Below, one piece after another: positions 42,085-50,675 of a stretch of DNA of 64,000 nt; position 1 is the first letter of the stretch, and the number at the start of each line of letters is the position of its first letter. This DNA comes from Nitrososphaerota archaeon (GTDB lineage Archaea; Thermoproteota; Nitrososphaeria; Nitrososphaerales; Nitrosopumilaceae). The DNA lies in assembly GCA_028867785.1 (NCBI GenBank), contig JAGWFS010000001.1:186001-250000 (forward strand), given 5' to 3'. A program made the position numbers and the translations under genes. The notes under the pieces are model-generated. The model made no database searches. It saw only the letters and a program-made list of their open reading frames with translations, and had not been told where the DNA came from.

Positions 42085-42900
42085 ATGCAAAAGAGCGTAG
42101 AGGCAGGAGTGCCAAAAATCTTTGCAGACGTTGATGAGAAGGAGATCACGCGTGCAATTGCGGACGAGTTTCATTCAGTGCTTGTAGACAGGGCAGATTC
42201 AGATGTCATAATCATAGGTGCAGGCCCTGCAGGCCTTACTGCAAGCAGAGAGCTTGCAACAATGGGATTCAAGACGCTTGTAATAGAACAGAACAATTAT
42301 CTCGGAGGAGGATACTGGCTTGGCGGATACATGATGAATCCGGTAACAGTCAGAGATCCTGCGCAGAAAATATGGGATGAGCTTGGAATCCCTTACAAAA
42401 AGGTAAGAGAAGGACTATATCTCACACCTGGACCTCATGCTGTTTCAAAATTAATAGCAGCAACATGTGATGCCGGAGTAAAATTCCTCAACCTAACCAA
42501 GTTTGACGATCTCGTATTAAAAAACGGCAGAGTGGCTGGAATTGTTGTAAACTGGATGCCAGTATCTGCGCTTCCAAGAAACATCACGTGCGTTGATCCT
42601 GTCGCGCTAGAGTCCAAGATGGTCATTGATGCATCAGGACATGACTCTGTTGCAGTAAAAAGACTTGTTGACAGAAAACTTGTTGACTGGAAAGGCATGG
42701 ACCCAATGTGGGTCGATGACGGCGAGAACAAGGTAGTACACCATACAGGAGAAGTGTTTCCTGGTCTCGTGGTAGCTGGCATGTCCGTGACTGAGACGTA
42801 TGGCATTGCAAGAATGGGGCCGACGTATGGCTCCATGTTGCTTTCAGGCAAAAAGGCAGCCGAGATTACGGCAGTCAAGATAAAAGAGCTAAGAAGATAA
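42085..42900 (+). CDS. thi4: Thiamine thiazole synthase (Thi4), Cys type
   Basis: Makes the thiazole moiety of thiamine from NAD, glycine and sulfide. The FAD/NAD-binding loop VIIIGAGPAGLTASRELATM, the GGGYWLGGYMMNPVTVRDPA block and VIDASGHDSVAV are typical. In the position of the methanogen catalytic His the sequence reads ITCVDP, with Cys169 (counted from 42085), the residue that eukaryotic Thi4 sacrifices as sulfur donor and that Haloferax Thi4 also has. ATG 42076 gives three more residues; ATG 42085 fits a TATA-like actattaatg (42053-42062) better. Confidence 0.92.
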   Translation: MQKSVEAGVPKIFADVDEKEITRAIADEFHSVLVDRADSDVIIIGAGPAGLTASRELATMGFKTLVIEQNNYLGGGYWLGGYMMNPVTVRDPAQKIWDELGIPYKKVREGLYLTPGPHAVSKLIAATCDAGVKFLNLTKFDDLVLKNGRVAGIVVNWMPVSALPRNITCVDPVALESKMVIDASGHDSVAVKRLVDRKLVDWKGMDPMWVDDGENKVVHHTGEVFPGLVVAGMSVTETYGIARMGPTYGSMLLSGKKAAEITAVKIKELRR

Positions 42901-42921
42901 GCCAAATACCAGACACCATAC

Positions 42922-43683
42922 TTGTTGAAAATATCCAAACTGTTTTTGTATGACGAGCCAAGCGTGCCCCAGATCAAGATAGAAAGTCTTGCAGAGTTTA
43001 TCAAAAAACAGACTGGAATAGACGTAGAAATGCGCCAGTGCTTTTTCGAGCATTTTGGCAAAAAAGAAAAAACATTTCACGACCTTGCGTCATGCCGGGT
43101 CTTCAACCCATATGTCCCCTTTGAGAAGCACAGTCCCACTGCAGAAGAAGTTGCGTCTGAAGAGCAGGACCCGGCAAGTAACATAGTACTGTACGATGGT
43201 TTTGAGCTACAGAACATTTTCAAGACATGCATCCCTGAAGAGGAACTGTCACGAGACCAGCTTCACCTCATCTTTACAACCAAGCTTTGCTGCAGCTACG
43301 ACTATGAGGACTATAGATACCACGGAAGGACAGTAATATGCTCCAACCCGTCAGTCATATCTACCACTGGAATAATCGAGGCCCCTGCAAAGCCGCGAGA
43401 TTATTATTTGAAGATGTACGAAAAAATGTCGCAGGGACTGAACCTTGACGCGCTCAAAAACGAGTTCATCGGAAGGTTTGTGGAATATGGAGACGACAGG
43501 ATGGACAGGATTGCAAGAGGATATGCATTCCAGGCCATATTTTATCATCTTACAGGAAGCCCATTTTGCGAGTCAAAGGAATGCATGCTGTACAATGCCC
43601 ACTGGCAGGAAGATCTTTTGCATGCACAGATAGAAATCGGCAAGCTGTGCAAGCAGCACCAGACAATACTTGACAACATCTGA
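42922..43683 (+). CDS. DUF6775-like putative metallopeptidase
   Basis: A 253-residue archaeal protein matching, by memory of the family, the DUF6775 putative metallopeptidases. Conserved-looking parts are HLIFTTKLCCSYDYEDYRYH, VICSNPSVISTTGIIEAPAKP and a Cys-containing end SPFCESKECMLYNAHWQEDLL. HWQEDLLHAQ and the CESKEC pair could hold zinc. It starts at TTG 42922 (TTG 42925 next), 22 bp after Thi4, perhaps cotranscribed. Activity not established. Confidence 0.75.
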   Translation: MLKISKLFLYDEPSVPQIKIESLAEFIKKQTGIDVEMRQCFFEHFGKKEKTFHDLASCRVFNPYVPFEKHSPTAEEVASEEQDPASNIVLYDGFELQNIFKTCIPEEELSRDQLHLIFTTKLCCSYDYEDYRYHGRTVICSNPSVISTTGIIEAPAKPRDYYLKMYEKMSQGLNLDALKNEFIGRFVEYGDDRMDRIARGYAFQAIFYHLTGSPFCESKECMLYNAHWQEDLLHAQIEIGKLCKQHQTILDNI

Positions 43684-43728
43684 AACCGTTATGTATAATT
43701 TAAATATGAATCGCGGAGGATTTTATTT

Positions 43729-44700
43729 GTGCAAGCAGAGATAAGGGCTGAAAGCAAACAGCCAGAAGCAAAGAAAAAGTTTGATGTCATAATTATCGGT
43801 GCCGGTCCTGCAGGATACACTGCAGCAATCTATACGTCAAGGGCTAGGCGCGAGACCCTTGTCATATCAGGAATACTTCCAGGAGGGCAGCTCATGCTTA
43901 CAACAGATGTTGAAAACTATCCTGGGTTTTCAGAGGGAATCATGGGCCCAGAGCTTATGACAACAATGAGAAAACAGACTGAAAGGATGGGCGCCACCAT
44001 AATTGACGACGAGGTGGTAAACGTAGATTTTAGAAGAAAGCCGTTCAAGGTACTAACATACTCAGAAGAATACGAGGCAGAAGCTGTCATAATTGCCACA
44101 GGTGCAAGCCCGAGGAAACTTGGTGCAAAGGGAGAGCAGGAGTTTAGCGCAAGAGGCGTATCATATTGCGCCACATGCGACGGCCCGTTCTTCAAAAACC
44201 AGGAGATTGTAGTTGCAGGCGGCGGAGACTCGGCAATGGAGGAGGCAATCTTTCTTACCAAGTTTGCAAAAAATGTCCACGTTGTTCATAGAAAAGACAA
44301 GCTTCGGGCAAGCAAGATAATGCAGGACAGGGCATTTGAAAACAGCAAGATAAAGTTCCACTGGAATTCAGTAATTGAGGAGATCAGGGGAAAGGAGAAG
44401 GTAAACCAGATAATGATAAAAAACACGTCAACCAATCAACAGGAAATAATGGACGTCGGAGGACTGTTTGTTGCAATAGGACACGAGCCAAATACAAAGC
44501 TGTTTCATGGTCAGGTCGAGCTTGACCCGCAGGGATACATTGCACTCAAAAACCACACGCATACTAGCGTGGATGGAGTCTTTGCCGCGGGAGACGTACA
44601 CGATCATATGTACAGGCAGGCAATCACGGCAGCAGGATTTGGATGCATGGCTGCAATAGACGTGGACAAGTATCTCTCAGAAAACAGTAAAAGAAACTAG
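43729..44700 (+). CDS. trxB: Thioredoxin reductase
   Basis: FAD enzyme passing electrons to thioredoxin. 323 residues with the FAD loop VIIIGAGPAGYTAAIYTSRA, GILPGGQLMLTTDVENYPG, the redox-active CATCDGPF (Cys147, Cys150), NAD(P)-loop VVAGGGDSAMEEAIFL and GVFAAGDVHDHMYRQAITAA. The usual HRR arginine motif for NADPH is HRKDKLRASK here. GTG 43729 lies near the TSS implied by TATA-like ataatttaaat (43692-43702). The 3' end overlaps cysK by 4 bp. Confidence 0.95.
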   Translation: MQAEIRAESKQPEAKKKFDVIIIGAGPAGYTAAIYTSRARRETLVISGILPGGQLMLTTDVENYPGFSEGIMGPELMTTMRKQTERMGATIIDDEVVNVDFRRKPFKVLTYSEEYEAEAVIIATGASPRKLGAKGEQEFSARGVSYCATCDGPFFKNQEIVVAGGGDSAMEEAIFLTKFAKNVHVVHRKDKLRASKIMQDRAFENSKIKFHWNSVIEEIRGKEKVNQIMIKNTSTNQQEIMDVGGLFVAIGHEPNTKLFHGQVELDPQGYIALKNHTHTSVDGVFAAGDVHDHMYRQAITAAGFGCMAAIDVDKYLSENSKRN

Positions 44701-45698
44701 TAAAGAGAATCTCGCGAGAGGTGTCTTGCCTCTTTTAGTGCCCGGTCAAACTCTGCATCAGAAAATATCTTCTGCTGCTCATAGAGGCTCTTGAACTTTT
44801 TTCCGTCATCTGCAAATATCCCCACCATGCAGCCCCTCTCTATTCCATATTTTTCCATAGCAGAGTATACGGTTGCGGAGGACGGGCTAACTAGCATCTT
44901 TTCCTTTTCCAGTATCTTCCTTACAGATGCAAAGGCCTCGTCATTTGTTATGGTAAGCCAGTCGTCTACCACCTGTTCCCGCTTGATGAAGAGGTCTGGC
45001 TTGGCAGATTCTTCAAAGTTTCTCAGCCCCTGAATGAGGTGGTTTTGCTGCGGTTGCACCGCTATTATCTTGACATTTGGGTTTTTTTCTTTCAGATATG
45101 CCCCTATTCCAGTTATTGTTCCGCCTGTCCCAACTCCAGAGAAAAAGTGCGTTATCTTTCCCTTGGTCTGCTCCCATATCTCAGGTCCCGTCCCCTTGTA
45201 GTGACCCATAAAGTTTGCCTCGTTTGCATACTGGTTTGGAGAATAGTACTTGTCAGGCCTTGCAGATGCAATGGATTTGGCAAGAGCTATGCTCTGGTCG
45301 GTTCCAGCCCCAACCTTTGGGCACAGGTCATCGCTTGTCTCGTACAGCACGGCTCCAAGAGACCGGATTATCTTTTTTGTCTCCTCGCTTGCCTTTTCTG
45401 GGATTACAATCTCTACGGTATACCCAAGAAGTTTTGCAATTCCTGCAAGGGCAATGCCGGTATTTCCTGAGGTTGGTTCTATTATTACGCTGTGTCCGCG
45501 TTTTATCAACCCGTTTTCTTCAGCAATCTTTACCATCCAAAATGCTGCCCTGTCTTTTACCGAGCCAAACGGATTGTGCGATTCCAGTTTTGCGTAAGAA
45601 TCGACCTGATTATTTGAAAGTGATTCCAGTTTTACAATAGGCGTGTTGCCAATTTTTTTCAAGAGTGTCTCGGCATCATCGAGTGTCTCGATTGTCAA
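44697..45698 (-). CDS. cysK: Cysteine synthase / cystathionine beta-synthase family
   Basis: PLP enzyme joining sulfide to an activated serine. The 333 residues show LKKIGNTPIVKLESL, the PLP lysine in NPFGSVKDRAAFWM near residue 47, EPTSGNTGIALAGIA, and SGVGTGGTITGIGAYLKE. The C-terminal extension lacks CBS domains. Start TTG 45698, 5 bp downstream of the TusA-like gene, so sulfide or persulfide handling is shared. Confidence 0.93.
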   Translation of the reverse strand: MTIETLDDAETLLKKIGNTPIVKLESLSNNQVDSYAKLESHNPFGSVKDRAAFWMVKIAEENGLIKRGHSVIIEPTSGNTGIALAGIAKLLGYTVEIVIPEKASEETKKIIRSLGAVLYETSDDLCPKVGAGTDQSIALAKSIASARPDKYYSPNQYANEANFMGHYKGTGPEIWEQTKGKITHFFSGVGTGGTITGIGAYLKEKNPNVKIIAVQPQQNHLIQGLRNFEESAKPDLFIKREQVVDDWLTITNDEAFASVRKILEKEKMLVSPSSATVYSAMEKYGIERGCMVGIFADDGKKFKSLYEQQKIFSDAEFDRALKEARHLSRDSLY

Positions 45699-45703
45699 TG
45701 TGT

Positions 45704-45901
45704 CTATTTCACCTTCTTGATGGTAAACTCTAGATCCTTGTCGTTCTTTTTTAATTCCAAAAGCTGGTGACCGTTTCTATTCACCCATCTTGATATGTCA
45801 TCTTCAGATGCGGGATCGTCTGCAATTATTTTTAGAATATTTCCCACTATCATTCTTTCCATCTCTATCTTTGTTCTAAAGACAGGCTCTGGACAGAACA
45901 T
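45704..45901 (-). CDS. TusA-like sulfur carrier (start uncertain)
   Basis: A small sulfur-carrier protein of the TusA/SirA family: FCPEPVFRTKIEMERMIVGN with the CPxP cysteine, ILKIIADDPASEDDISRWVN, GHQLLELKKNDKDLEFTIKK. From the ATG at 45901 the protein has 65 residues and would lack the first strand. The same frame continues upstream through IIDVRG, which fits the family, back to a TGA at 45950-45952, with no ATG, GTG or TTG, only ATT, ATA or ATC codons. A TATA-like attaaaag (45981-45988) favours a start near 45943-45949. Confidence 0.78.
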   Translation of the reverse strand: MFCPEPVFRTKIEMERMIVGNILKIIADDPASEDDISRWVNRNGHQLLELKKNDKDLEFTIKKVK

Positions 45902-46013
45902 TCCTCTAACATCGATTATTTTTGTGGGAGTTGATTCTGAAATACCAATTCACCCGTAAGCAAAAAGCTAGTAAAGTGATATTAAAAGCTTTCATGTGTG
46001 CAAAAAAATTTGT

Positions 46014-46934
46014 TCAAGTAAGTATCATTGGCAGTATTGCTTTGAGGTTGCGCTCATACAATATGTTATAGTCTTGATTTTTGAAATTAATTTTGTTTGA
46101 GAGCTTTGTAGTGAGATGGACGGCCATCTTGTATACTGCCTTCCATACTATGCTGTCAGGGTTTGATTCAAATGAATTAATGAGAAAGCAGCATAAGCCA
46201 GTCAGGTGAGGATGGTTTTCTTTAAAATATGCGATAATGTCGTCTTTGGAATTTTTTATCTTGTATCTTGCATGCTCTATCATCTCGCTGCTTGTGATGT
46301 ATCCTGTTTTATCAATTGCAATTTTGCCTTTTCTCATTGCCCAGAGCATTCCATCAAGCGTATTTTCAGATTCAACGGTATTGATACACCGTCCAAGCGT
46401 TGATACCACGTGTGAGTCGCTGCCTGCCACCTCTTTCATGTTGTTTGTTTTGGCAAAATAAGACGCCCTTAGGTTGGAATACCTGTCAACGTTGTTGCTG
46501 TTAAATGTCTCAATCAGGTCACATAGAGCAGATTTTTCCCGTAGGCCGTTGTTTAGTGCAAAGGGGTGAGGTGCGCATGATACCGCATCCTGCGATCGTA
46601 TAGCATCAAGTGTCTCCTCCAAACTCTGTCCTGGCCTTATGGTATCAGTCAGTCCATATGCCAGCACGTGGATTCCTTGGTCGGTTGTTATCTCTTCCCC
46701 AGGATAGACATGGATGTGTCGGAACTTTTCATGGTTTTCCTTGTAGCGCAACAAATGTGTGTAGCCGTTTATTGTATTGTGATTTGTAATGAAGAAAGCG
46801 TCAAGATTCATCTTGTATGCCTGTTCCAGTTGTTCTTGCACGGTAATGCCGCAGTCATAGGGAGTTTCTTTTATGCCCAGTTGGAAATTTGAAAACTCGT
46901 TATGGCAGTGCATCTCTGCACGCAGTTTATCCAA
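46014..46934 (-). CDS. PHP-domain phosphoesterase
   Basis: A 306-residue PHP-family metal-dependent phosphoesterase. The metal boxes are EMHCHNEFSN at the start, ITNHNTINGY, YPGEEITTDQGIHVLAYG, CAPHPFALNNG and AGSDSHVVSTLG. The C-terminal about 90 residues are basic and helical (TKLSNKINFKNQDYN) and not part of PHP. Substrate unknown; nucleotide or histidinol-phosphate-like monoesters are possible. Start TTG 46934. Confidence 0.85.
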   Translation of the reverse strand: MDKLRAEMHCHNEFSNFQLGIKETPYDCGITVQEQLEQAYKMNLDAFFITNHNTINGYTHLLRYKENHEKFRHIHVYPGEEITTDQGIHVLAYGLTDTIRPGQSLEETLDAIRSQDAVSCAPHPFALNNGLREKSALCDLIETFNSNNVDRYSNLRASYFAKTNNMKEVAGSDSHVVSTLGRCINTVESENTLDGMLWAMRKGKIAIDKTGYITSSEMIEHARYKIKNSKDDIIAYFKENHPHLTGLCCFLINSFESNPDSIVWKAVYKMAVHLTTKLSNKINFKNQDYNILYERNLKAILPMILT

Positions 46935-46988
46935 TGTTTATCGCTTGCCTCAACCTATGAATATAATCTTTGTTTTCAAAATTTTTGC

Positions 46989-47729
46989 TCATCTGAACAG
47001 ATCCTCAGAACGCTGTCTTATGATCTCATTTGTCGTGTCAGATACGTCATAAGAGTCATAGTTTCTCACAATAGATATCGGGACCCGGCGTGATTTACCA
47101 GTGACAAGCTCTGCAGCAGAGCATATCTCGTCGGCTATGGCAATGGCAGTAACGCGCAGGGTTCTTCCAAAATTGTCTTTTGTTCCAGCATAGTCCAATA
47201 TGGCTTCAATTCCGGCAATGCCTATTGCTACATTTGTCTGTCCCTGGCGAAATGGCCTCCCAAATGTATCAGATATAATGACAGAAGTGTTTTTTCCTGT
47301 TTTTTCTTTTACCTGTTTGCGCAATGACTCGGCTGATGCGCTGGGATCATCTGGCAGGATCGTAGCGTGACCCTCCTTTACATTGCTTTCATCGACGCCC
47401 GCATTTGCGCAGATAAAACCGTGTATTGTCTCAGAGATTATGATGCCGTTTCTCATTCTGACGATGCGCTTTGACTGGTCAAGTATCAATTGCACAACTC
47501 GCGAATCCTTTCCGTATTCGCTTGCTATTCCCGTAGCAAGCATGGCCGGACGTATCTGCGAGAGATCAACTGTCTTTCCCTCTTGTTTTGAGATGACTTT
47601 TTGCGTAAAGACAAGAATGTCTCCATCTTGCAAGTCAGGTCTTGTTTTTGAGGCAAGCATGATGCCTACTAGGTCATCCCCCCTTACAATTTCATTTTCA
47701 ATGTGAACAGGTATGATTTCAATGGCCAT
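46989..47729 (-). CDS. cofE: Coenzyme F420:L-glutamate ligase
   Basis: Adds glutamate to F420-0 using GTP. The 246 residues show PVHIENEIVRGDDLVGIMLA, GDILVFTQKVISKQEGK, VDESNVKEGHATILPDDP, ISDTFGRPFRQGQTNVAIG and DYAGTKDNFGRTLRVTAIAI, all diagnostic of CofE. AOA are known F420 users. Single gene, divergent from nothing; 42 bp downstream of the SerB-like gene on the same strand. Confidence 0.95.
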   Translation of the reverse strand: MAIEIIPVHIENEIVRGDDLVGIMLASKTRPDLQDGDILVFTQKVISKQEGKTVDLSQIRPAMLATGIASEYGKDSRVVQLILDQSKRIVRMRNGIIISETIHGFICANAGVDESNVKEGHATILPDDPSASAESLRKQVKEKTGKNTSVIISDTFGRPFRQGQTNVAIGIAGIEAILDYAGTKDNFGRTLRVTAIAIADEICSAAELVTGKSRRVPISIVRNYDSYDVSDTTNEIIRQRSEDLFR

Positions 47730-47770
47730 CGGTAAACGGTAGTGCTTGACTGCTTAAAATCGTATTTCTA

Positions 47771-48421
47771 TCAGGCTATTGTAGGCGCCTGGATCTTTAG
47801 TCCATAGTGCTTGTTGATTATGCCAATCAGTTTTGAGAGGTCCTTTTCCTCAAGTGTTACAGTTGCCAAATCCTTGACAATGTCCTGTGCCCGGAACGCC
47901 ACCCCAAGGCCGCATATGTCAAACAGCTTGATATCGTTTGCGCCGTCTACTATTACTACAGTGTCTTCCTTTTTTTCCTTCCATTCCCTTACCTTTATCA
48001 TTGCAGATTTGGCCTTGTCAGAATCAACGTGTATTACAACGTCATCAAGTTTGCCATTTTTGAATGTCAACTCGTTTGAAAATACATAATCAAGTCCAAG
48101 CTCGTTCTTTAGTCTGTCAGTCATGATAGTAAATCCTCCCGATACCGCCATTATCTTCCAGCCTGCTGCCTTTAGTGCATGGCAGGCGTCCCTCGCTCCT
48201 GTCATTATCTCAAGCGAGTCAGCAATTTGTTTGCATGTTTCATAGTCTATTCCACGCAATAGTTCTATTCTCTTCTTTAGTCCTTCTTCCCATTTTATGG
48301 CGCCCTTGATTCCCATCCTTGTGATTTCCCAAATCTCATCTTGTTTGTTAATTTTCTCTGCAAGTATTGGAAGAAATTCGGCATCAAGCAGCACGCCTTC
48401 CACATCAAAAATTGCTAACAT
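47771..48421 (-). CDS. SerB-like HAD phosphatase with DVEG motif
   Basis: A 216-residue HAD-superfamily protein resembling phosphoserine phosphatase: helical cap (ITRMGIKGAIKWEEGLKKR), motif II MAVSGGFTIMTDRL, SDKAKSAMIKVREW with the lysine, and VIVDGANDIKLFDICGLGVA as motif IV. Motif I reads FDVEGVLL, with Glu in place of the second Asp that usually acts as general acid/base, and motif IV begins VDGAND instead of GDGAND. It may still be a phosphatase or a different HAD activity. ATG 48421. Confidence 0.82.
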   Translation of the reverse strand: MLAIFDVEGVLLDAEFLPILAEKINKQDEIWEITRMGIKGAIKWEEGLKKRIELLRGIDYETCKQIADSLEIMTGARDACHALKAAGWKIMAVSGGFTIMTDRLKNELGLDYVFSNELTFKNGKLDDVVIHVDSDKAKSAMIKVREWKEKKEDTVVIVDGANDIKLFDICGLGVAFRAQDIVKDLATVTLEEKDLSKLIGIINKHYGLKIQAPTIA

Positions 48422-48520
48422 CAGTTTCTGCTTTGTGGAATGACGCAGATTATATTAATCTTAAGCGATCTGGGAACTTTCCACCACTAGCAATATATTC
48501 CAGATTCTAAAATGATGGTT

Positions 48521-48805
48521 ATGAGCGAACTTCCACACAAATACGAAGTTTCAATCAAGGCAGCTACTACATCCAACAGATTATCAGATCAAACAAAGGA
48601 AGAGCTCAAGGCATCCGGCATGATGGACGACAAGGGCAAGTTAAAGCTAAAGGGAGTTAGCCCAAAGATGCTAAAAAAGATGAAAGAAGAATCAGTGGAC
48701 TGTCCCGTCTTGAAAAAAGAAGTTCCATTTATCCAGTGTTTTGTCTGCTCAAACTTCCAAAGCAGAATAACTGGAAAGGTTCTCTGCAAAGGCGACCCTT
48801 TGTAG
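48521..48805 (+). CDS. Small Cys-containing hypothetical protein
   Basis: A 94-residue protein with a basic helical first half (KGKLKLKGVSPKMLKKMKEE) and a cysteine cluster at the end: DCPVLKKEVPFIQCFVCSNF and KVLCKG, four Cys that may bind zinc or an Fe-S cluster. Of the clustered ATGs (48512, 48515, 48521) the last is 27 bp after TATA-like caatatatt (48490-48498). It lies 43 bp before proS. No function proposed. Confidence 0.65.
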   Translation: MSELPHKYEVSIKAATTSNRLSDQTKEELKASGMMDDKGKLKLKGVSPKMLKKMKEESVDCPVLKKEVPFIQCFVCSNFQSRITGKVLCKGDPL

Positions 48806-48848
48806 AGGAACATAAGGCTCATTAGGGCAGACTCTAAAATGATGTAAA

Positions 48849-50291
48849 TTGAGCAAAGAGATAGGAATCACAGTTAAAAAAAATGAGGATTTTAGCGAGT
48901 GGTATACACAGGTCGTAATCAAGGCCCAGCTCACAGATTATGCCCCAGTCAAAGGCCTCATTGTACTTAGACCATACGGATATTCGATATGGGAGTTTCT
49001 CAAATCATCAGTAGATCAGAAGCTCAAGGCAACAGGCCATGAAAACGGTTTTCTCCCTGTACTCATACCAGAGTCTCTGCTCAGCAAGGAAACAACACAT
49101 TTTGCAGGATTTACTCCTGAGGTTTTTTGGGTCACGCATTCCGGAGACGCAGAGATAGGCGACAGACTCGCACTGAGGCCCACATCCGAGACCCTAGCAT
49201 ACTCGATGTATTCAAAATGGATAAAAAGTTGGAGAGACCTCCCTTTGAAGATCAACTTTTGGAATTCCGCGCTGAGAGCCGAGATAAAATCCACAAAGCC
49301 GTTTCTTAGAACATCCGAGTTTCTCTGGCAAGAAGGCCATACGGCACATACAACTCCAGAAGAGGCAGAAAGCGAAGTCATGACAATACTTGACATTTAC
49401 AGAAAGACTGTAGAAGAAGAGCTTGCAATTCCTGTCATAGTCGGGAAAAAAAGCGAGAAGGAAAAATTTGTCGGTGCCGTATACACAACCACCATGGAGT
49501 CCATCATGCCTGATGGAAAGGCATTACAGATGGGAACCTCGCATTTTCTTGGACAGAACTTTTCAAAGCCGTTTGATGTCAAGTTCCTTGACAAACAAAA
49601 CATAGAGACGTTTGCCTGGCAAACCTCATGGGGCGTTTCCTGGAGGCTCATAGGGGCCCTAATAATGGTACACGGAGACGACAAAGGCTTGGTCTTGCCT
49701 CCCCGCGTTGCGCCCATTCAGGCAGTAATAATTCCCATCTATTCTTCCCAGCCTGACAAAGAAGCTGTGCTAAGGAAGGCAAACGAGATAAAGGAAGTTC
49801 TTGCAAAATGTGGATTCAGGATACATGTTGACTCACGAGACGAGTTCACCCCTGGCTACAAGTTCAACGACTGGGAGATGAAAGGAGTCCCGCTAAGAAT
49901 TGAGATCGGGCCAAAGGATCTGGCAAAAAACAAGATGGTGCTTGTGCGGCGCGACAGCTTGAAAAAATCTGATCTTTCTTTTGAGACAGTAGAAGAAGGT
50001 GTTGCACACATGTTTGACGGGATTCAAGAAGATCTCTTTGAAAAGGCAAAAAAACTTCTCAGTGAGCGAACAAAAAACGTTGCAGATCTTTCCCAGTTTA
50101 AAAAAGAGATTGAAACAGGGATGTTCCTTAGTTCACCATGGTGCGGAGATCAGAAATGCGAGGAGAAGATCAAGGAAGACACTGGTGCCGACATTCGCGT
50201 GATACCGTTTGATGTGAAAAGATCAAATGCCCCGTGCATAGTTTGTGGAAAGCCAAGCAAAACAGACGCCATGTTTGCAAGAGGTTATTAG
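48849..50291 (+). CDS. proS: Prolyl-tRNA synthetase (archaeal/eukaryotic type)
   Basis: Class II synthetase, 480 residues. Motif 1-3 regions are visible: PVKGLIVLRPYGYSIWEFLK, ALRPTSETLAYSMYSKWI, and KPFLRTSEFLWQEGHTAHTT. The anticodon domain follows, then the C-terminal zinc domain GDQKCEEKI and PCIVCGKPSKTDAMFARGY with the family's terminal Tyr. No editing INS domain, as expected for this type. Start TTG 48849. Confidence 0.96.
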   Translation: MSKEIGITVKKNEDFSEWYTQVVIKAQLTDYAPVKGLIVLRPYGYSIWEFLKSSVDQKLKATGHENGFLPVLIPESLLSKETTHFAGFTPEVFWVTHSGDAEIGDRLALRPTSETLAYSMYSKWIKSWRDLPLKINFWNSALRAEIKSTKPFLRTSEFLWQEGHTAHTTPEEAESEVMTILDIYRKTVEEELAIPVIVGKKSEKEKFVGAVYTTTMESIMPDGKALQMGTSHFLGQNFSKPFDVKFLDKQNIETFAWQTSWGVSWRLIGALIMVHGDDKGLVLPPRVAPIQAVIIPIYSSQPDKEAVLRKANEIKEVLAKCGFRIHVDSRDEFTPGYKFNDWEMKGVPLRIEIGPKDLAKNKMVLVRRDSLKKSDLSFETVEEGVAHMFDGIQEDLFEKAKKLLSERTKNVADLSQFKKEIETGMFLSSPWCGDQKCEEKIKEDTGADIRVIPFDVKRSNAPCIVCGKPSKTDAMFARGY

Positions 50292-50357
50292 ATGTACACT
50301 GGATACAATTGTGACAATCAGAGATTATATTTAGCGGCCATGATTGAGACGTGACAA

Positions 50358-50675
50358 ATGTCTGGTTCAAGCTCATATCGAGACCGAATATACATTATAA
50401 AAGACATAATTCTCATGCTGGTGCAGTACGGTGAGATGAACCAAACTGCCCTGGTAAGCTTTTGCGGTCTGAATCTCAAAAAACACAAGCCCATACTTGA
50501 CGAGCTTGAGTCAAACGACATGATAACAAGCATGGGAAGAGCGCTTGGAAAGAGGACAGTAACAATTTACAAGCCTAGCCCAAAGGGAATAGAATTTTGC
50601 AGGACCATTTTGGAGCCATATGAAAAGATGTTCCCACGCAAAAAGGGAACTGACAAAAAGAACGAAACAGCCTAG
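50358..50675 (+). CDS. Winged-helix regulator
   Basis: A 105-residue DNA-binding protein of the archaeal HTH_45-like type: DIILMLVQYGEMNQTALVSF, CGLNLKKHKPILDELESNDM, then the wing KRTVTIYKPSPKGIEFCRTI. The C terminus is basic (FPRKKGTDKKNETA). TATA-like gattatattt precedes the ATG by about 30 bp. Targets unknown; 3' end overlaps the convergent membrane protein by 4 bp. Confidence 0.8.
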   Translation: MSGSSSYRDRIYIIKDIILMLVQYGEMNQTALVSFCGLNLKKHKPILDELESNDMITSMGRALGKRTVTIYKPSPKGIEFCRTILEPYEKMFPRKKGTDKKNETA

